Assembly (NCBI GenBank): GCA_023389255.1
Contig: JAEWER010000017.1
Span: 1-31,550 of the forward strand
Length of the DNA stretch: 31,550 bases
Source: Bacillota bacterium
GTDB taxonomy: Bacteria > Bacillota > Clostridia > Saccharofermentanales > DTU023
Direction of reading: 5' to 3'
A program made the position numbers and the translations under genes. The notes beneath the pieces were generated by a model. The model worked only from the letters and a program-made list of their open reading frames with translations. It was not told the DNA's origin and ran no database searches. Shown here piece after piece: positions 1-8,783 of the stretch; position 1 is the stretch's first letter; each line of letters starts with the position of its first letter.

Positions 1-3000
1 GTCCTTATCTTTACGAAACTAAGTTAAAAGAAATAGGACCTCTGCCCGGATATGAAGTAGATAAAACTGTTAGAGAAAAAGATGGTTTTGTTTTTAGAGG
101 ATGGTACAAGGATTCGAACTTATCTGAGCCTGTAGATTTTAATGAAGGCTTTATCGATGCTGGCAATGAAATTTTTTACGCTAAATGGACACCGCCCATG
201 GTGCGTGTAACTTTCCACAAAACAGGTTTCCGTGATCCTGATGCGGATACCTTGTATGGTCAGCCTTTTACCAACATCTATCAAAAGTACGCACATATTC
301 CTGATGATATTCAAGAACATATCAAGGAGAATCCTGACTTGTATTCGAACAAGCCAGTTGAGCCAGATGGAACTGAGGTTCAGTTTAGATATTGGTATTA
401 CTACAGTAATGGACAACGTCTGATCTTTGATTTAAATCAAGAATTAGGGCAGGATTATGATCTTTATCCAATCTGGGCATCCGATTACTGTGATATTACT
501 TTCTTACCAGAAACTGGGAACGAACATGCCTTTGTGCAACGTGTGGATCGAGATAGCATGTATCGCATGCTCACGTATGAGCGTTATCGTATCTTACAGC
601 CAGATGCTCCTGCCGTTCCTGAAGGTAAAGTCTTTATTGGTTGGAGAGAGATAACTAACGGAGAAGACGCTAGTAGTACATTGTTTGAAGAACAACAAAA
701 CGAGCGTATCCGTTACTCACGTAAATTTAGAGCAGTGTTGCGCGATAAAAACTTGCCGATTAAATTTACTTACCATCCTAACGGAGCTCCTGGTGATGAC
801 ATCATCAAAGAGAATGTGCTCAACAATGAGCGTGCAGTAGCTATTGAGAATCCTTATACATATACAGGTAAAGTGTTTTTGGGCTGGAATACCAAGGCTG
901 ATGGCACTGGCGATCATTACCAGCCATCAGATAAATTCTTAGTAGAAAACAAATCTGTTGAGGAGAACAACCATCTGTATGCTATTTGGGGAAGTATAGA
1001 GGTAGTAAAGAGTGTTCGTAAAGTTACCAATGCTGCTGATGTTCCCTATGCAGAGAAACAGGCGGAAAAAGCAGGCGATAAAGTCTACTATGATTTTGTT
1101 GTCAAAAATCCGAATAATTTTGATATACCATCATTTACCTACACTGATGATTTATTGCAACTAACAGATGTAGCTGTAAACGAGAAAATACTAAAGGGTA
1201 AGGAATATAAAGTAGAGATTCCTAATCCCTACATAGTTTTAGAAAAAGATATAACAGCTGGAAGTATAAATAACACGGTTACAGTAGAGGCTAAAACTCC
1301 TTATGATGTGCCTTTAACTGACGATTCATCGGCTAAGGTAGTAACTAAAGTTAAGCCCTTGCCTAGAGATATTGAGATAGTTAAAGATTTGGCTGAAGTT
1401 ACTGACGCCGATGGCGCGGTGCGCCCAGATAATAAAATACATGCTGTAGGTGACAGAGTTAAATATAAATTCACATTCACCAATGTGGGTAAAGGCGAGA
1501 TTGAAAGTTACACCTTAAAAGATGAATTGCTATTCAAGGATGAGGTGATAACAATCAATGATCACCCGTTAAAACCTGGGCAAAAATATACTTATACTGC
1601 TACCAAAGAACATGTAGTAACACCAAAGGATCTAGATACAGGATATGTTTATAACGTTGCCTATGCTGAAATTCCAGATGCACCGATTCCGGACGGAGAA
1701 GAACCTCCTAAGGATGATGAAACAGTTCCTGTAGAACCAAATAACAGCTTCAAGGTAGAGAAAGAGACCTACAAAGTAACAGATGCACAAGGCAAAGAAT
1801 TAGAGAACAAAGCCTACAGTGCAGAAGGCGACTTGATCTACTACAGCTTCAAGGTAACTAATACGGGTAACCAGACGATTAAGAGCGTCAGAATAGTAGA
1901 CCCGCTGATAGGTTTAGATCGCACAGTAAAAGTGGAGATAAAGCCAGGATATGTATGGATATACAAACCAAAACTGGCACACACAGTAACGGCTAAAGAT
2001 CTGAACGATGGCGAGGTGAAAAACAAGGTAACCGTAACGATAACCCCGCCGGGAGGAAATGAAGTACCGCCCCAAGAGACGGAGAATATAACGCCGTCAG
2101 AGCAAAAGCCTGTCATAAAGATTGAAAAGAAGACAAGCAAGGTGACAGATAGCAATGGAAAACCGTACGAAGATGGTAAGTTCCATAAAGAGGGCGACCG
2201 CATTTACTACACCTTTAGAGTAGTGAATGAGGGCAATGTAACGATAAATTACTTTACCTTTAGCGATAACAAACTGGAGATAAAGGATAGGGAATTCTAC
2301 GAAACGATAGAAAAAGGAAAGGATTTCACCTTTGCGCCAGAGGAATACTACACTGTAACTCCCAAGGATTTGGATAATGCAGAGGTAGAAAACGAAGCAA
2401 AGGTAAAAGGCAAGACACCAGGAGGAGATACACCAGAAGTACCCTCGAACAAGAACATAACTCCAGGTGAACCTGACAACAGCTTCAAGGTAGAGAAAGA
2501 GACCTACAAAGTAACAGACGCACAAGGCAAAGAATTAGAGAACAAAGCCTACAGTGCAGAAGGCGACTTGATCTACTACAGCTTCAAGGTAACTAATACG
2601 GGTAACCAGACGATTAAGAGCGTCAGAATAGTAGACCCCCTGATAGGTTTGGATCGCACAGTTGAAGTAAATATTAAACCGGGATATAGCTGGACCTATA
2701 AGCCGAACTTGCCACATACCGTAAGTGATAGAGATATCGCAGAGGGAGAGGTAAAGAATAAAGTTGTGGTCACCATAATTCCGCCTAGTGGTAATGAAGT
2801 ACCGCCGCAAGAGACGGAAAACATAACGCCGAAGAAGGAAACACCACCTACTGAGCCGACAACAACAAGTACGGAAACTCAAGTAACAACTGGTGCAACC
2901 ACTACGGCAACCGCAAGCGTTACGGGAAATACGACTACAACCACAGGAACAACTGTCGGGGTTACTACTGTTGCTACAACAGTTCCGGCTACAACTACAG

Positions 3001-3341
3001 CGCCAACGACAACCGACGTAGTAAGCACAACTACTGTTGCGCCGCCTATGCCGACAGAACCAACAGAAGCTGAGAGTACAACTTCTGTGGGTACGACCGT
3101 TGCACCGACTACGAATGTACCAACTACGAGCGTAAATACTACCAGAAGTAGAAACACAGAAACACTTCCTAGTAGAGAGGTACAACCTATAAGGACTAAG
3201 GGATCTACCACCAAAGGACAAGCTCTTGCTAGAACAGGCGAAAGCAACGATTATAGGGCAGTAGTTTCCTTATTACTAATGGCTTGCCTGGCAGCTGTAG
3301 CTACAAGAAGTTACAAGAAAAAACATAATAAATTCGATTAG
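1..3341 (+). CDS. Large wall-anchored repeat surface protein, 3' part (truncated by window start)
   Basis: The reading frame is open from base 3 to the stop at 3339-3341, so the gene begins upstream; the ATG at 198 is internal. The first part carries InlB/Listeria-Bacteroides-type repeats, recognised by recurrent GW and YAxW blocks (FRGWY...YAKW near 100-190, FLGW...YAIW near 880-990). From about 997 to 2840 there are five tandem units of ~123 residues, each opening with a V/I-x-K-x-x-x-x-VT core and containing a G-D-x-[IV]-x-Y-x-F segment, resembling DUF11-like isopeptide or prealbumin-type stalk domains. A Thr/Ser/Pro-rich stalk covers about 2845-3180. The end is a sorting signal: LARTGE, a hydrophobic stretch (VSLLLMACLAAVA) and a basic tail. 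This implies sortase anchoring and an adhesin or stalk role; the ligand is unknown. Position 2 of the motif is Ala, not Pro, which is atypical. Confidence 0.9.
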   Translation, partial: PYLYETKLKEIGPLPGYEVDKTVREKDGFVFRGWYKDSNLSEPVDFNEGFIDAGNEIFYAKWTPPMVRVTFHKTGFRDPDADTLYGQPFTNIYQKYAHIPDDIQEHIKENPDLYSNKPVEPDGTEVQFRYWYYYSNGQRLIFDLNQELGQDYDLYPIWASDYCDITFLPETGNEHAFVQRVDRDSMYRMLTYERYRILQPDAPAVPEGKVFIGWREITNGEDASSTLFEEQQNERIRYSRKFRAVLRDKNLPIKFTYHPNGAPGDDIIKENVLNNERAVAIENPYTYTGKVFLGWNTKADGTGDHYQPSDKFLVENKSVEENNHLYAIWGSIEVVKSVRKVTNAADVPYAEKQAEKAGDKVYYDFVVKNPNNFDIPSFTYTDDLLQLTDVAVNEKILKGKEYKVEIPNPYIVLEKDITAGSINNTVTVEAKTPYDVPLTDDSSAKVVTKVKPLPRDIEIVKDLAEVTDADGAVRPDNKIHAVGDRVKYKFTFTNVGKGEIESYTLKDELLFKDEVITINDHPLKPGQKYTYTATKEHVVTPKDLDTGYVYNVAYAEIPDAPIPDGEEPPKDDETVPVEPNNSFKVEKETYKVTDAQGKELENKAYSAEGDLIYYSFKVTNTGNQTIKSVRIVDPLIGLDRTVKVEIKPGYVWIYKPKLAHTVTAKDLNDGEVKNKVTVTITPPGGNEVPPQETENITPSEQKPVIKIEKKTSKVTDSNGKPYEDGKFHKEGDRIYYTFRVVNEGNVTINYFTFSDNKLEIKDREFYETIEKGKDFTFAPEEYYTVTPKDLDNAEVENEAKVKGKTPGGDTPEVPSNKNITPGEPDNSFKVEKETYKVTDAQGKELENKAYSAEGDLIYYSFKVTNTGNQTIKSVRIVDPLIGLDRTVEVNIKPGYSWTYKPNLPHTVSDRDIAEGEVKNKVVVTIIPPSGNEVPPQETENITPKKETPPTEPTTTSTETQVTTGATTTATASVTGNTTTTTGTTVGVTTVATTVPATTTAPTTTDVVSTTTVAPPMPTEPTEAESTTSVGTTVAPTTNVPTTSVNTTRSRNTETLPSREVQPIRTKGSTTKGQALARTGESNDYRAVVSLLLMACLAAVATRSYKKKHNKFD
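1743..1927 (+). repeat. 185-base near-identical direct repeat, copy 1
   Basis: This segment matches 2478-2662 at an offset of 735 bases (245 codons, in frame). I see only three differences: GAT/GAC in the Asp-Ala-Gln segment, CCG/CCC in the Asp-Pro-Leu segment, and TTA/TTG in the Gly-Leu-Asp segment. All three are silent. It forms the first half of protein repeat unit 3. Confidence 0.92.
2478..2662 (+). repeat. 185-base near-identical direct repeat, copy 2
   Basis: Partner of 1743-1927 and the first half of repeat unit 5. The diverged unit 4 separates the two copies. After base 2662 the copies drift apart, with a shorter matching tail near 2054-2099 versus about 2791-2836. A recent internal duplication or gene conversion is the simplest reading. 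Confidence 0.92.
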
Positions 3342-3372
3342 ACCGAAAAGTTGTACTAAGAGGAATTGATAT

Positions 3373-3423
3373 AAACACCCAACTTGTAGATGGTTGTTAT
3401 ACTGTCTGTTAGTTGGGTGTTTT
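3373..3423 (+). terminator. Hairpin after the surface protein gene
   Basis: A perfect 12-base inverted repeat (AAACACCCAACT at 3373-3384, AGTTGGGTGTTT at 3411-3422) encloses a 26-base loop, followed by a short T/A-rich run. It starts 31 bases after the stop codon. The loop is long for an intrinsic terminator, but the location fits. It also argues against any ATPase start upstream of it. Confidence 0.65.
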
Positions 3424-3460
3424 ATATTACAAAGAAAAATTGCCAAGGAAGAATTATTAC

Positions 3461-5947
3461 GTGAAAAAGATAAGCAAAGAAAGAATAATTAGTGACTCAG
3501 TCGAGAGCATTTCTAGCTTAAATTTGTTAAATGGATTGAATAGAGAAGAAGTCTTGTTAAGACAAAAGCAAGGACTAGATAATAAAGAACAAAGAGAAAA
3601 AACAAAATCACTTTGGCACATAATTTTAGATCACACATTGACAGGATTTAACGCACTCAATGTGGTATTAGCTTGTCTTATTTTGCTGGCTGCACTGGGT
3701 GATGTTAGTTATTATCGTAACCTGCTCTTTATGGGAGCTGTTATTATCAATACCCTAATCGGAGTTGTGCAGGAATATCGCTCCCGTAAAGCTGTGGAAG
3801 AATTATCTTTAATGACACAACCTCAAGCAGTAGTTATAAGAGAGGGAAAGCAACAAACAATAGCGGTAGCAGACATTGTTTTAGACGATATTTTATATGT
3901 AAAAGTGGGACAACAAATTCCCGTAGATGCCAAAGTAATTGCAAGCGATGGTTTAACAGTCGATGAATCGATGCTTACTGGTGAATCTGACGCTATAAAT
4001 AAAGAAGTAGATGCAACGATTTTATCTGGTAGTTTTGTGTTAGCGGGAGCAGGTACAGTACAAGTTACTGCTGTAGGCGAAAAGACATACGCAACTAAGC
4101 TAACCGCTGAGGCTAGAAAAATCAAAAAGCATACCTCCCAAATAAAAAAATCTTTAGCACTAATTATTCGCTACATGTCAGTAGTGTTATTGGTTATAGG
4201 TGTTAGCCTTTTAGTATCTAAACTCTGGCTAAGACCCACTGGTGATTGGAGAGCCGTATTAGTTTCAACTACGGCAGCTTTGGTTGGCATGATACCAGAA
4301 GGATTGGTATTACTCACTTCTGTTGCTTTTGCTGTTGGTGTATATCATTTGGCTAAAAAGCAAACTTTGGTAAATAGTCTTAATTGCATTGAAACTTTAG
4401 CGAGAATAGATCTGCTTTGTTTAGATAAAACTGGAACTATTACCACGGGAGAAATGCAAGTTGAAAACTTTGTTTTGATCGAGCACGGAAACCAAGCTTC
4501 TGCTACGTTTTGGCTAGACTTACTACGATACATGTACACTGCTTTACCAGAAAAAAATGCTACCGCTAAGGCTATTTTAGACTACACAAACTCTGCAAAC
4601 GAGATAGATTTACAAGAGTGGGGGGAAATAATACAAAAAATTCCGTTTAGCTCAGCCCGTAAATGGTCTGCTATCAGTTTGGCAAACAAAACTGATAAAC
4701 AAAAATGTTTATCAGTATATGTGGGTGCTTTAGATGTGTTAGCAGATAAAGAATTTATAAAAGAACACTCATCAATCAATGAACAACTACGCTCGGGACT
4801 TCGTTTGGTCGGAGTAGCGTATAGCAATTCAAACTTAAGTGAAGAACTACCATCGGATCTGCAATTGGTAGGGTGGCTTGCTATTTCGGACAAGTTGCAG
4901 ACCAATATAGCAAAGATGCTAGATTATTTCCGGAGGCAAGAGGTTAATTTCAAAATTATTTCAGGAGATAACCCCATAACTGTGCAAGCCATCGCTAAAA
5001 GAGCTGGACTAGAAGATTTAGGAGAAGTTTTAGATTTATCGCAAGTCGAAGAAAAGATATGGCAGACTCCAGAAATGTTAGCAGAGTTAGCTGAACAATA
5101 TTCTGTTTTTGGTAGAGTAACGCCTTTTCAGAAAAAAGCTTTGGTTCAAGCCTTACAAAGTAGAGGACATCTAGTAGCGATGACAGGAGATGGCGTAAAC
5201 GACGTACCAGCTTTAAAACAGGCAGATATTGGCGTAGGTATGGCTGTAGGAGCGGAAGTAGTGCGAGGTGTTGCTGATCTGGTGTTAGCGAACAATGATA
5301 TGCAGGGATTGATTAATGCAGTAAAGGAGGGCAGACGAGTTATCAACAACATTGAAAGAGTAGCTATTTTGTTCTTGAACAAGACTGTTTATTCGGTCTT
5401 ACTTGCATTGAGTTATGTTTTTCTTTCTGCACGTTTCCCCATTTATCCCATACAATTTACCCTCATTAGCAGTTTAACGATTGGTATGCCCGCTTTTTTC
5501 CTTGCTCTAAAGCCGAATTACCGTTTGGTAAAAGGCAAATTTTTGCCCAAAGTACTCAAACGTTCCATTCCCTCTGGTATCACCATTTTCTTCCTTGTTA
5601 TGGTGCAACAATTGTTGAAGTCTTGGATAGGCTTAAATAATGAGGAAATGGCAACTTTAACGGTACATATTATCTTGGGATGTGGCTTAATTCTTCTATA
5701 TCGTAGTTGTAAACCGTTTGATTTATATAATGCTATCATCTATGCCTGTTCGCTAGGACTTGCGGTAATAGCCTGTGTATTCATGCGTAATTTCTTTTTG
5801 TTTGCTCCGTTGCAGGGCTTTGTCACCTTGCTAATTTTGCTTTTCTGTTTAGCGTCTTATCCTTTGATGCGACTAATGGAATATTTCTATGATCGGATGA
5901 TAAAACATTGGCAAATACAGATAGTGGACTATAATAATCAACATTAA
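3461..5947 (+). CDS. CtpE-like cation-transporting P-type ATPase
   Basis: An 828-residue membrane pump that moves a cation using ATP. All core motifs are present: TGES in the actuator domain, MIPEGLVLL in the membrane cation-site helix, the phosphorylation motif DKTGT with Asp322, and GDGVNDVPALKQADIGVGM in the hinge. PEGLVLL is the form I associate with the CtpE group (mycobacterial Ca2+ uptake) and not with heavy-metal pumps, which carry CPC-like motifs and N-terminal metal-binding domains absent here. Calcium is therefore the best guess for substrate, but this is inference. I chose the GTG at 3461 because AAGGAA lies 10 bases upstream. The frame extends back to a TTG at 3413, but that falls inside the terminator hairpin. 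It is followed 22 bases later by trkA and is probably co-transcribed. Confidence 0.85.
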   Translation: MKKISKERIISDSVESISSLNLLNGLNREEVLLRQKQGLDNKEQREKTKSLWHIILDHTLTGFNALNVVLACLILLAALGDVSYYRNLLFMGAVIINTLIGVVQEYRSRKAVEELSLMTQPQAVVIREGKQQTIAVADIVLDDILYVKVGQQIPVDAKVIASDGLTVDESMLTGESDAINKEVDATILSGSFVLAGAGTVQVTAVGEKTYATKLTAEARKIKKHTSQIKKSLALIIRYMSVVLLVIGVSLLVSKLWLRPTGDWRAVLVSTTAALVGMIPEGLVLLTSVAFAVGVYHLAKKQTLVNSLNCIETLARIDLLCLDKTGTITTGEMQVENFVLIEHGNQASATFWLDLLRYMYTALPEKNATAKAILDYTNSANEIDLQEWGEIIQKIPFSSARKWSAISLANKTDKQKCLSVYVGALDVLADKEFIKEHSSINEQLRSGLRLVGVAYSNSNLSEELPSDLQLVGWLAISDKLQTNIAKMLDYFRRQEVNFKIISGDNPITVQAIAKRAGLEDLGEVLDLSQVEEKIWQTPEMLAELAEQYSVFGRVTPFQKKALVQALQSRGHLVAMTGDGVNDVPALKQADIGVGMAVGAEVVRGVADLVLANNDMQGLINAVKEGRRVINNIERVAILFLNKTVYSVLLALSYVFLSARFPIYPIQFTLISSLTIGMPAFFLALKPNYRLVKGKFLPKVLKRSIPSGITIFFLVMVQQLLKSWIGLNNEEMATLTVHIILGCGLILLYRSCKPFDLYNAIIYACSLGLAVIACVFMRNFFLFAPLQGFVTLLILLFCLASYPLMRLMEYFYDRMIKHWQIQIVDYNNQH

Positions 5948-5969
5948 AGCAAACGATTGAGGAGCACAA

Positions 5970-7325
5970 ATGAAAATTGTCATCGGTGGTGGCGGCAAGG
6001 TGGGCGAAGCCTTGCTCAGTGATTTACAAGCAGAAAACCATGATATTTTCCTGATCGAAAATAACGAACAAGTGCTCTCGCACCTACTCAATAAGTATGA
6101 TGTTATAGGTGTTGAAGGCAGTGTAATAGATTACGATATGCAAGAAGAAGCTGATGTAGCTCATTCAGACTTATTTTTTGCAGTCACTTCATCGGACGAG
6201 CTCAATATTATTGCAGCTATTATTGCTCGCAAATTAGGAGCAAAACATACGATAGCACGTGTGCGTAATCCTCAATACGGCAAGCATTTTTCCTTTGTTA
6301 AAGAGAGTTTGCTGGGCATTACGTTGATGATTAACCCCGAACTCGAAACAGCTAAAGAAATTATTAAATTGCTAAATTTACCACATGCCTTAAACGTTGA
6401 AAGTTTTGCTCATGGGCGAGTTCATTTAGTTGAAAGAATTGTTTATAACCAAGGTGAATTAGACCAACTACCCCTATATGAGTTCCGTAAACGCTATCCA
6501 TCTTTGATTGTATGTGCAGTTACAAGAGGAGATGAAGTAATTATTCCCGATGGTGATTTTGTTTTATGTGGAGGAGATCATATATTACTGACAGGTAGAG
6601 TGTCTGATTTACAGCATCTTTATCGTAATAGTGATGGTGTAAACAGAAGTATTCACAGAGTGTTGCTGATTGGGGGAGGCAACATCAGTCACTATATTTG
6701 CAAACACTTAGACCGTTCCAACAAAAAAATAACGATTATTGAAAAGGATAGAGAAAAAGCTCGTAAACTAGCAGGCGAATTTTCCAAAGTAACGGTGATC
6801 AACGCCGATGGAACTGATTACAATGTATTGGAAGAACTTGATTTCAGTAGCTTTGATTGTGTGGTCTGTCTGACAGGATTAGATGAAGAGAATATTCTCA
6901 TATCTATGTACGCTGCGAAAAAACAAATTAACCGTATCATTACCAAAGTGAATCGCACGCAAATGCTACCTATTTTGGATAACGTTGGTTTGCAAACGAT
7001 TATCACGCCTAAACGGATCATAGCAGACCATATCTTGCGATTTACAAGAGCTTTGGCGAATGCGGAAGGTTCTAATATTAACGCAGTTTATCGCTTATTC
7101 AATAACAGAGTAGAAGCCTTAGATTTTGTGGTTAAAGATAACAGTCATGTTGTCGATATTCCCCTTAAAGATTTGCGGACTAAGTCCCAGGTTTTGATCG
7201 CATTCATTATGCGTAAGGGCGAAATTATTTTCCCCACAGGTGATGATGTGATTAAACGTGGAGATCATATTATCGTGATTACAACCGAAACTACCTTGCA
7301 CGATTTGGATGATATTGTCTTATGA
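5970..7325 (+). CDS. trkA: Trk potassium uptake system, NAD-binding regulatory subunit TrkA
   Basis: A 451-residue cytoplasmic protein that gates the TrkH potassium channel. It has two tandem RCK units. The first Rossmann start is VIGGGGKVGEALL at residues 4-16 and the second is RVLLIGGGNISHY near residue 230. Each is followed by a TrkA-C-type domain. The size matches full-length two-RCK TrkA (about 450-460). A good ribosome site (TTGAGGAG) precedes the ATG. It overlaps trkH by four bases (ATGA), so the two are translationally coupled and expected at matched stoichiometry. Confidence 0.93.
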   Translation: MKIVIGGGGKVGEALLSDLQAENHDIFLIENNEQVLSHLLNKYDVIGVEGSVIDYDMQEEADVAHSDLFFAVTSSDELNIIAAIIARKLGAKHTIARVRNPQYGKHFSFVKESLLGITLMINPELETAKEIIKLLNLPHALNVESFAHGRVHLVERIVYNQGELDQLPLYEFRKRYPSLIVCAVTRGDEVIIPDGDFVLCGGDHILLTGRVSDLQHLYRNSDGVNRSIHRVLLIGGGNISHYICKHLDRSNKKITIIEKDREKARKLAGEFSKVTVINADGTDYNVLEELDFSSFDCVVCLTGLDEENILISMYAAKKQINRIITKVNRTQMLPILDNVGLQTIITPKRIIADHILRFTRALANAEGSNINAVYRLFNNRVEALDFVVKDNSHVVDIPLKDLRTKSQVLIAFIMRKGEIIFPTGDDVIKRGDHIIVITTETTLHDLDDIVL

Positions 7326-8770
7326 ACTATCGCATGATCGGTTACATTTGTGGCAAGATCTTGATGATCGAAGCAGGCTTAATGTTAGCCCCACTCTTAA
7401 TTTCTCTTATATACAGAGAGACTTTGAATTACCAAATGAGTTGGCTTTTGCCCTTGGTGGCTTTATTTCTCCTAGGGTATTTACTTAGTTGTAGAAAGCC
7501 TGCTAATCTACATATTTTTGCCCGTGAGGGTTGTATCATTGTTGCTTTATCCTGGATTTTGCTCTCGGTGGGTGGAGCCATTCCTCTGATCTTAAACGGT
7601 GATATTCCCAACGTAGTGGATGCTATTTTTGAGATGGCTAGTGGTTTTACAACCACTGGTGCGTCTATTTGTCGCAATGTAGAAGTGCTAAGCCATTCGG
7701 TCTTATTTTGGCGTTCAGAAACTCACCTAGTTGGTGGTATGGGTGTTTTGGTCTTTGCTCTAGCAGTTATGCCAGGTATAGATAGCAGCACAGTGCACCT
7801 GATGAAAGCAGAAGTCCCAGGACCTGTTTTCGGCAAAATAGTGGCAAGGATTCGCAATACGGCGCAATTACTGTACAAAATTTATTTTTCACTCACAATT
7901 CTGCTGATTGGTTTGTTACTTTTGGGTGGTATGAATTTATTCGATGCCTGTATTCATGCTTTTGGTACAGCTGGTACTGGTGGCTTTAGTAACTATGTTG
8001 CTAGCGTAGGGCATTACCACAATCTCTACTTTGAGATTGTCATCGGTATTTTTATGCTGATTTTTGGCATAAACTTCAATCTGTTTTTCTTCATTCTTAT
8101 TGGACAAGTCCGGAAGGCGCTCAAAAGTGAAGAACTACTCACTTATTTAGCTATCGTAACTCTCAATGTTTTACTGATTGCAGCGTCTCTTTATCCGCAA
8201 GTCTTGAATGTGGGTGAATCTCTGAGACAAGCCTTTTTCTCTGTATCTTCAATTATTACTACCACTGGTTATGCAACAGCTGATTTCGCAAGCTGGCCTC
8301 TCTTTGCCCAGATGCTCTTACTCTTATTGATGTTTTTGGGAGCGTGTGCTGGATCAACTGGTGGAGGATTCAAGGTTTCACGTTTGATTATTTTATGCAA
8401 AGCTAGCCTGCATCAATTGCGCAATATCAGAGAACCAAACCGTATTCAAGTTATTCGTATGGATGGTAGAACCATCAACAAAGACGATGTAGCACAGGTG
8501 CGTAATTACCTGGCGGTGTATTTGTTTATGTTCATAGCATTTACTTTACTAATCACGCTAGATACGCCTGATTTCTTATCGGCAGTTAGCTCGGTAGCGG
8601 CTACTTTTAATAATATTGGACCAGGTCTCGGTGTATTTGGTCCAAGCTACAGCTTTGCCGATGCCAGCTATTTCTCCAAAGTAATTTACTCACTTGCCAT
8701 GATTGCTGGACGCTTAGAAATTTATCCCATGCTGATTTTGCTCTCGCCTAGAACCTATCTGCGCAGATAG
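7322..8770 (+). CDS. trkH: Trk potassium uptake system, membrane subunit TrkH
   Basis: A 482-residue polytopic K+ channel or transporter subunit. The four pore-loop segments of the Trk/Ktr/HKT superfamily are visible in order: ASGFTTTGAS, GTAGTGGFSN, SSIITTTGYAT and ATFNNIGPGLG. Each carries the selectivity-filter Gly. HLVGGMGVLVFAL after the first loop and ACAGSTGGGFKVSR in the later half are also typical. The start overlaps the trkA stop by four bases. The gene ends 13 bases from the stop of the convergent ispE, with no evident terminator in that gap. Confidence 0.93.
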   Translation: MNYRMIGYICGKILMIEAGLMLAPLLISLIYRETLNYQMSWLLPLVALFLLGYLLSCRKPANLHIFAREGCIIVALSWILLSVGGAIPLILNGDIPNVVDAIFEMASGFTTTGASICRNVEVLSHSVLFWRSETHLVGGMGVLVFALAVMPGIDSSTVHLMKAEVPGPVFGKIVARIRNTAQLLYKIYFSLTILLIGLLLLGGMNLFDACIHAFGTAGTGGFSNYVASVGHYHNLYFEIVIGIFMLIFGINFNLFFFILIGQVRKALKSEELLTYLAIVTLNVLLIAASLYPQVLNVGESLRQAFFSVSSIITTTGYATADFASWPLFAQMLLLLLMFLGACAGSTGGGFKVSRLIILCKASLHQLRNIREPNRIQVIRMDGRTINKDDVAQVRNYLAVYLFMFIAFTLLITLDTPDFLSAVSSVAATFNNIGPGLGVFGPSYSFADASYFSKVIYSLAMIAGRLEIYPMLILLSPRTYLRR

Positions 8771-8783
8771 CGAGTCGTAAAAA

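Larger units (their letters stand above)
997..2840 (+). repeat. Array of five ~123-codon protein repeats inside the surface gene
   Basis: Units begin near 1003, 1372, 1743, 2109 and 2478, a period of about 366-371 bases. Each encodes VxK/IxK, then VTD or VTN, then a GD-x-x-x-Y block, then a TGN/NxGN-like turn, and closes with a TP-x-D/TVT segment. Units 1, 2 and 4 are diverged. Units 3 and 5 are nearly identical at the DNA level (separate entries). The boundaries are read by eye from the translation. Confidence 0.75.

Noticed and set aside
2535..3221. 228-codon minus-strand frame rich in Cys and Ser opposite the Thr-rich stalk
   Set aside because: It is a by-product of the repetitive ACA/ACT codons on the plus strand, which read as Cys/Ser/Val on the opposite strand.
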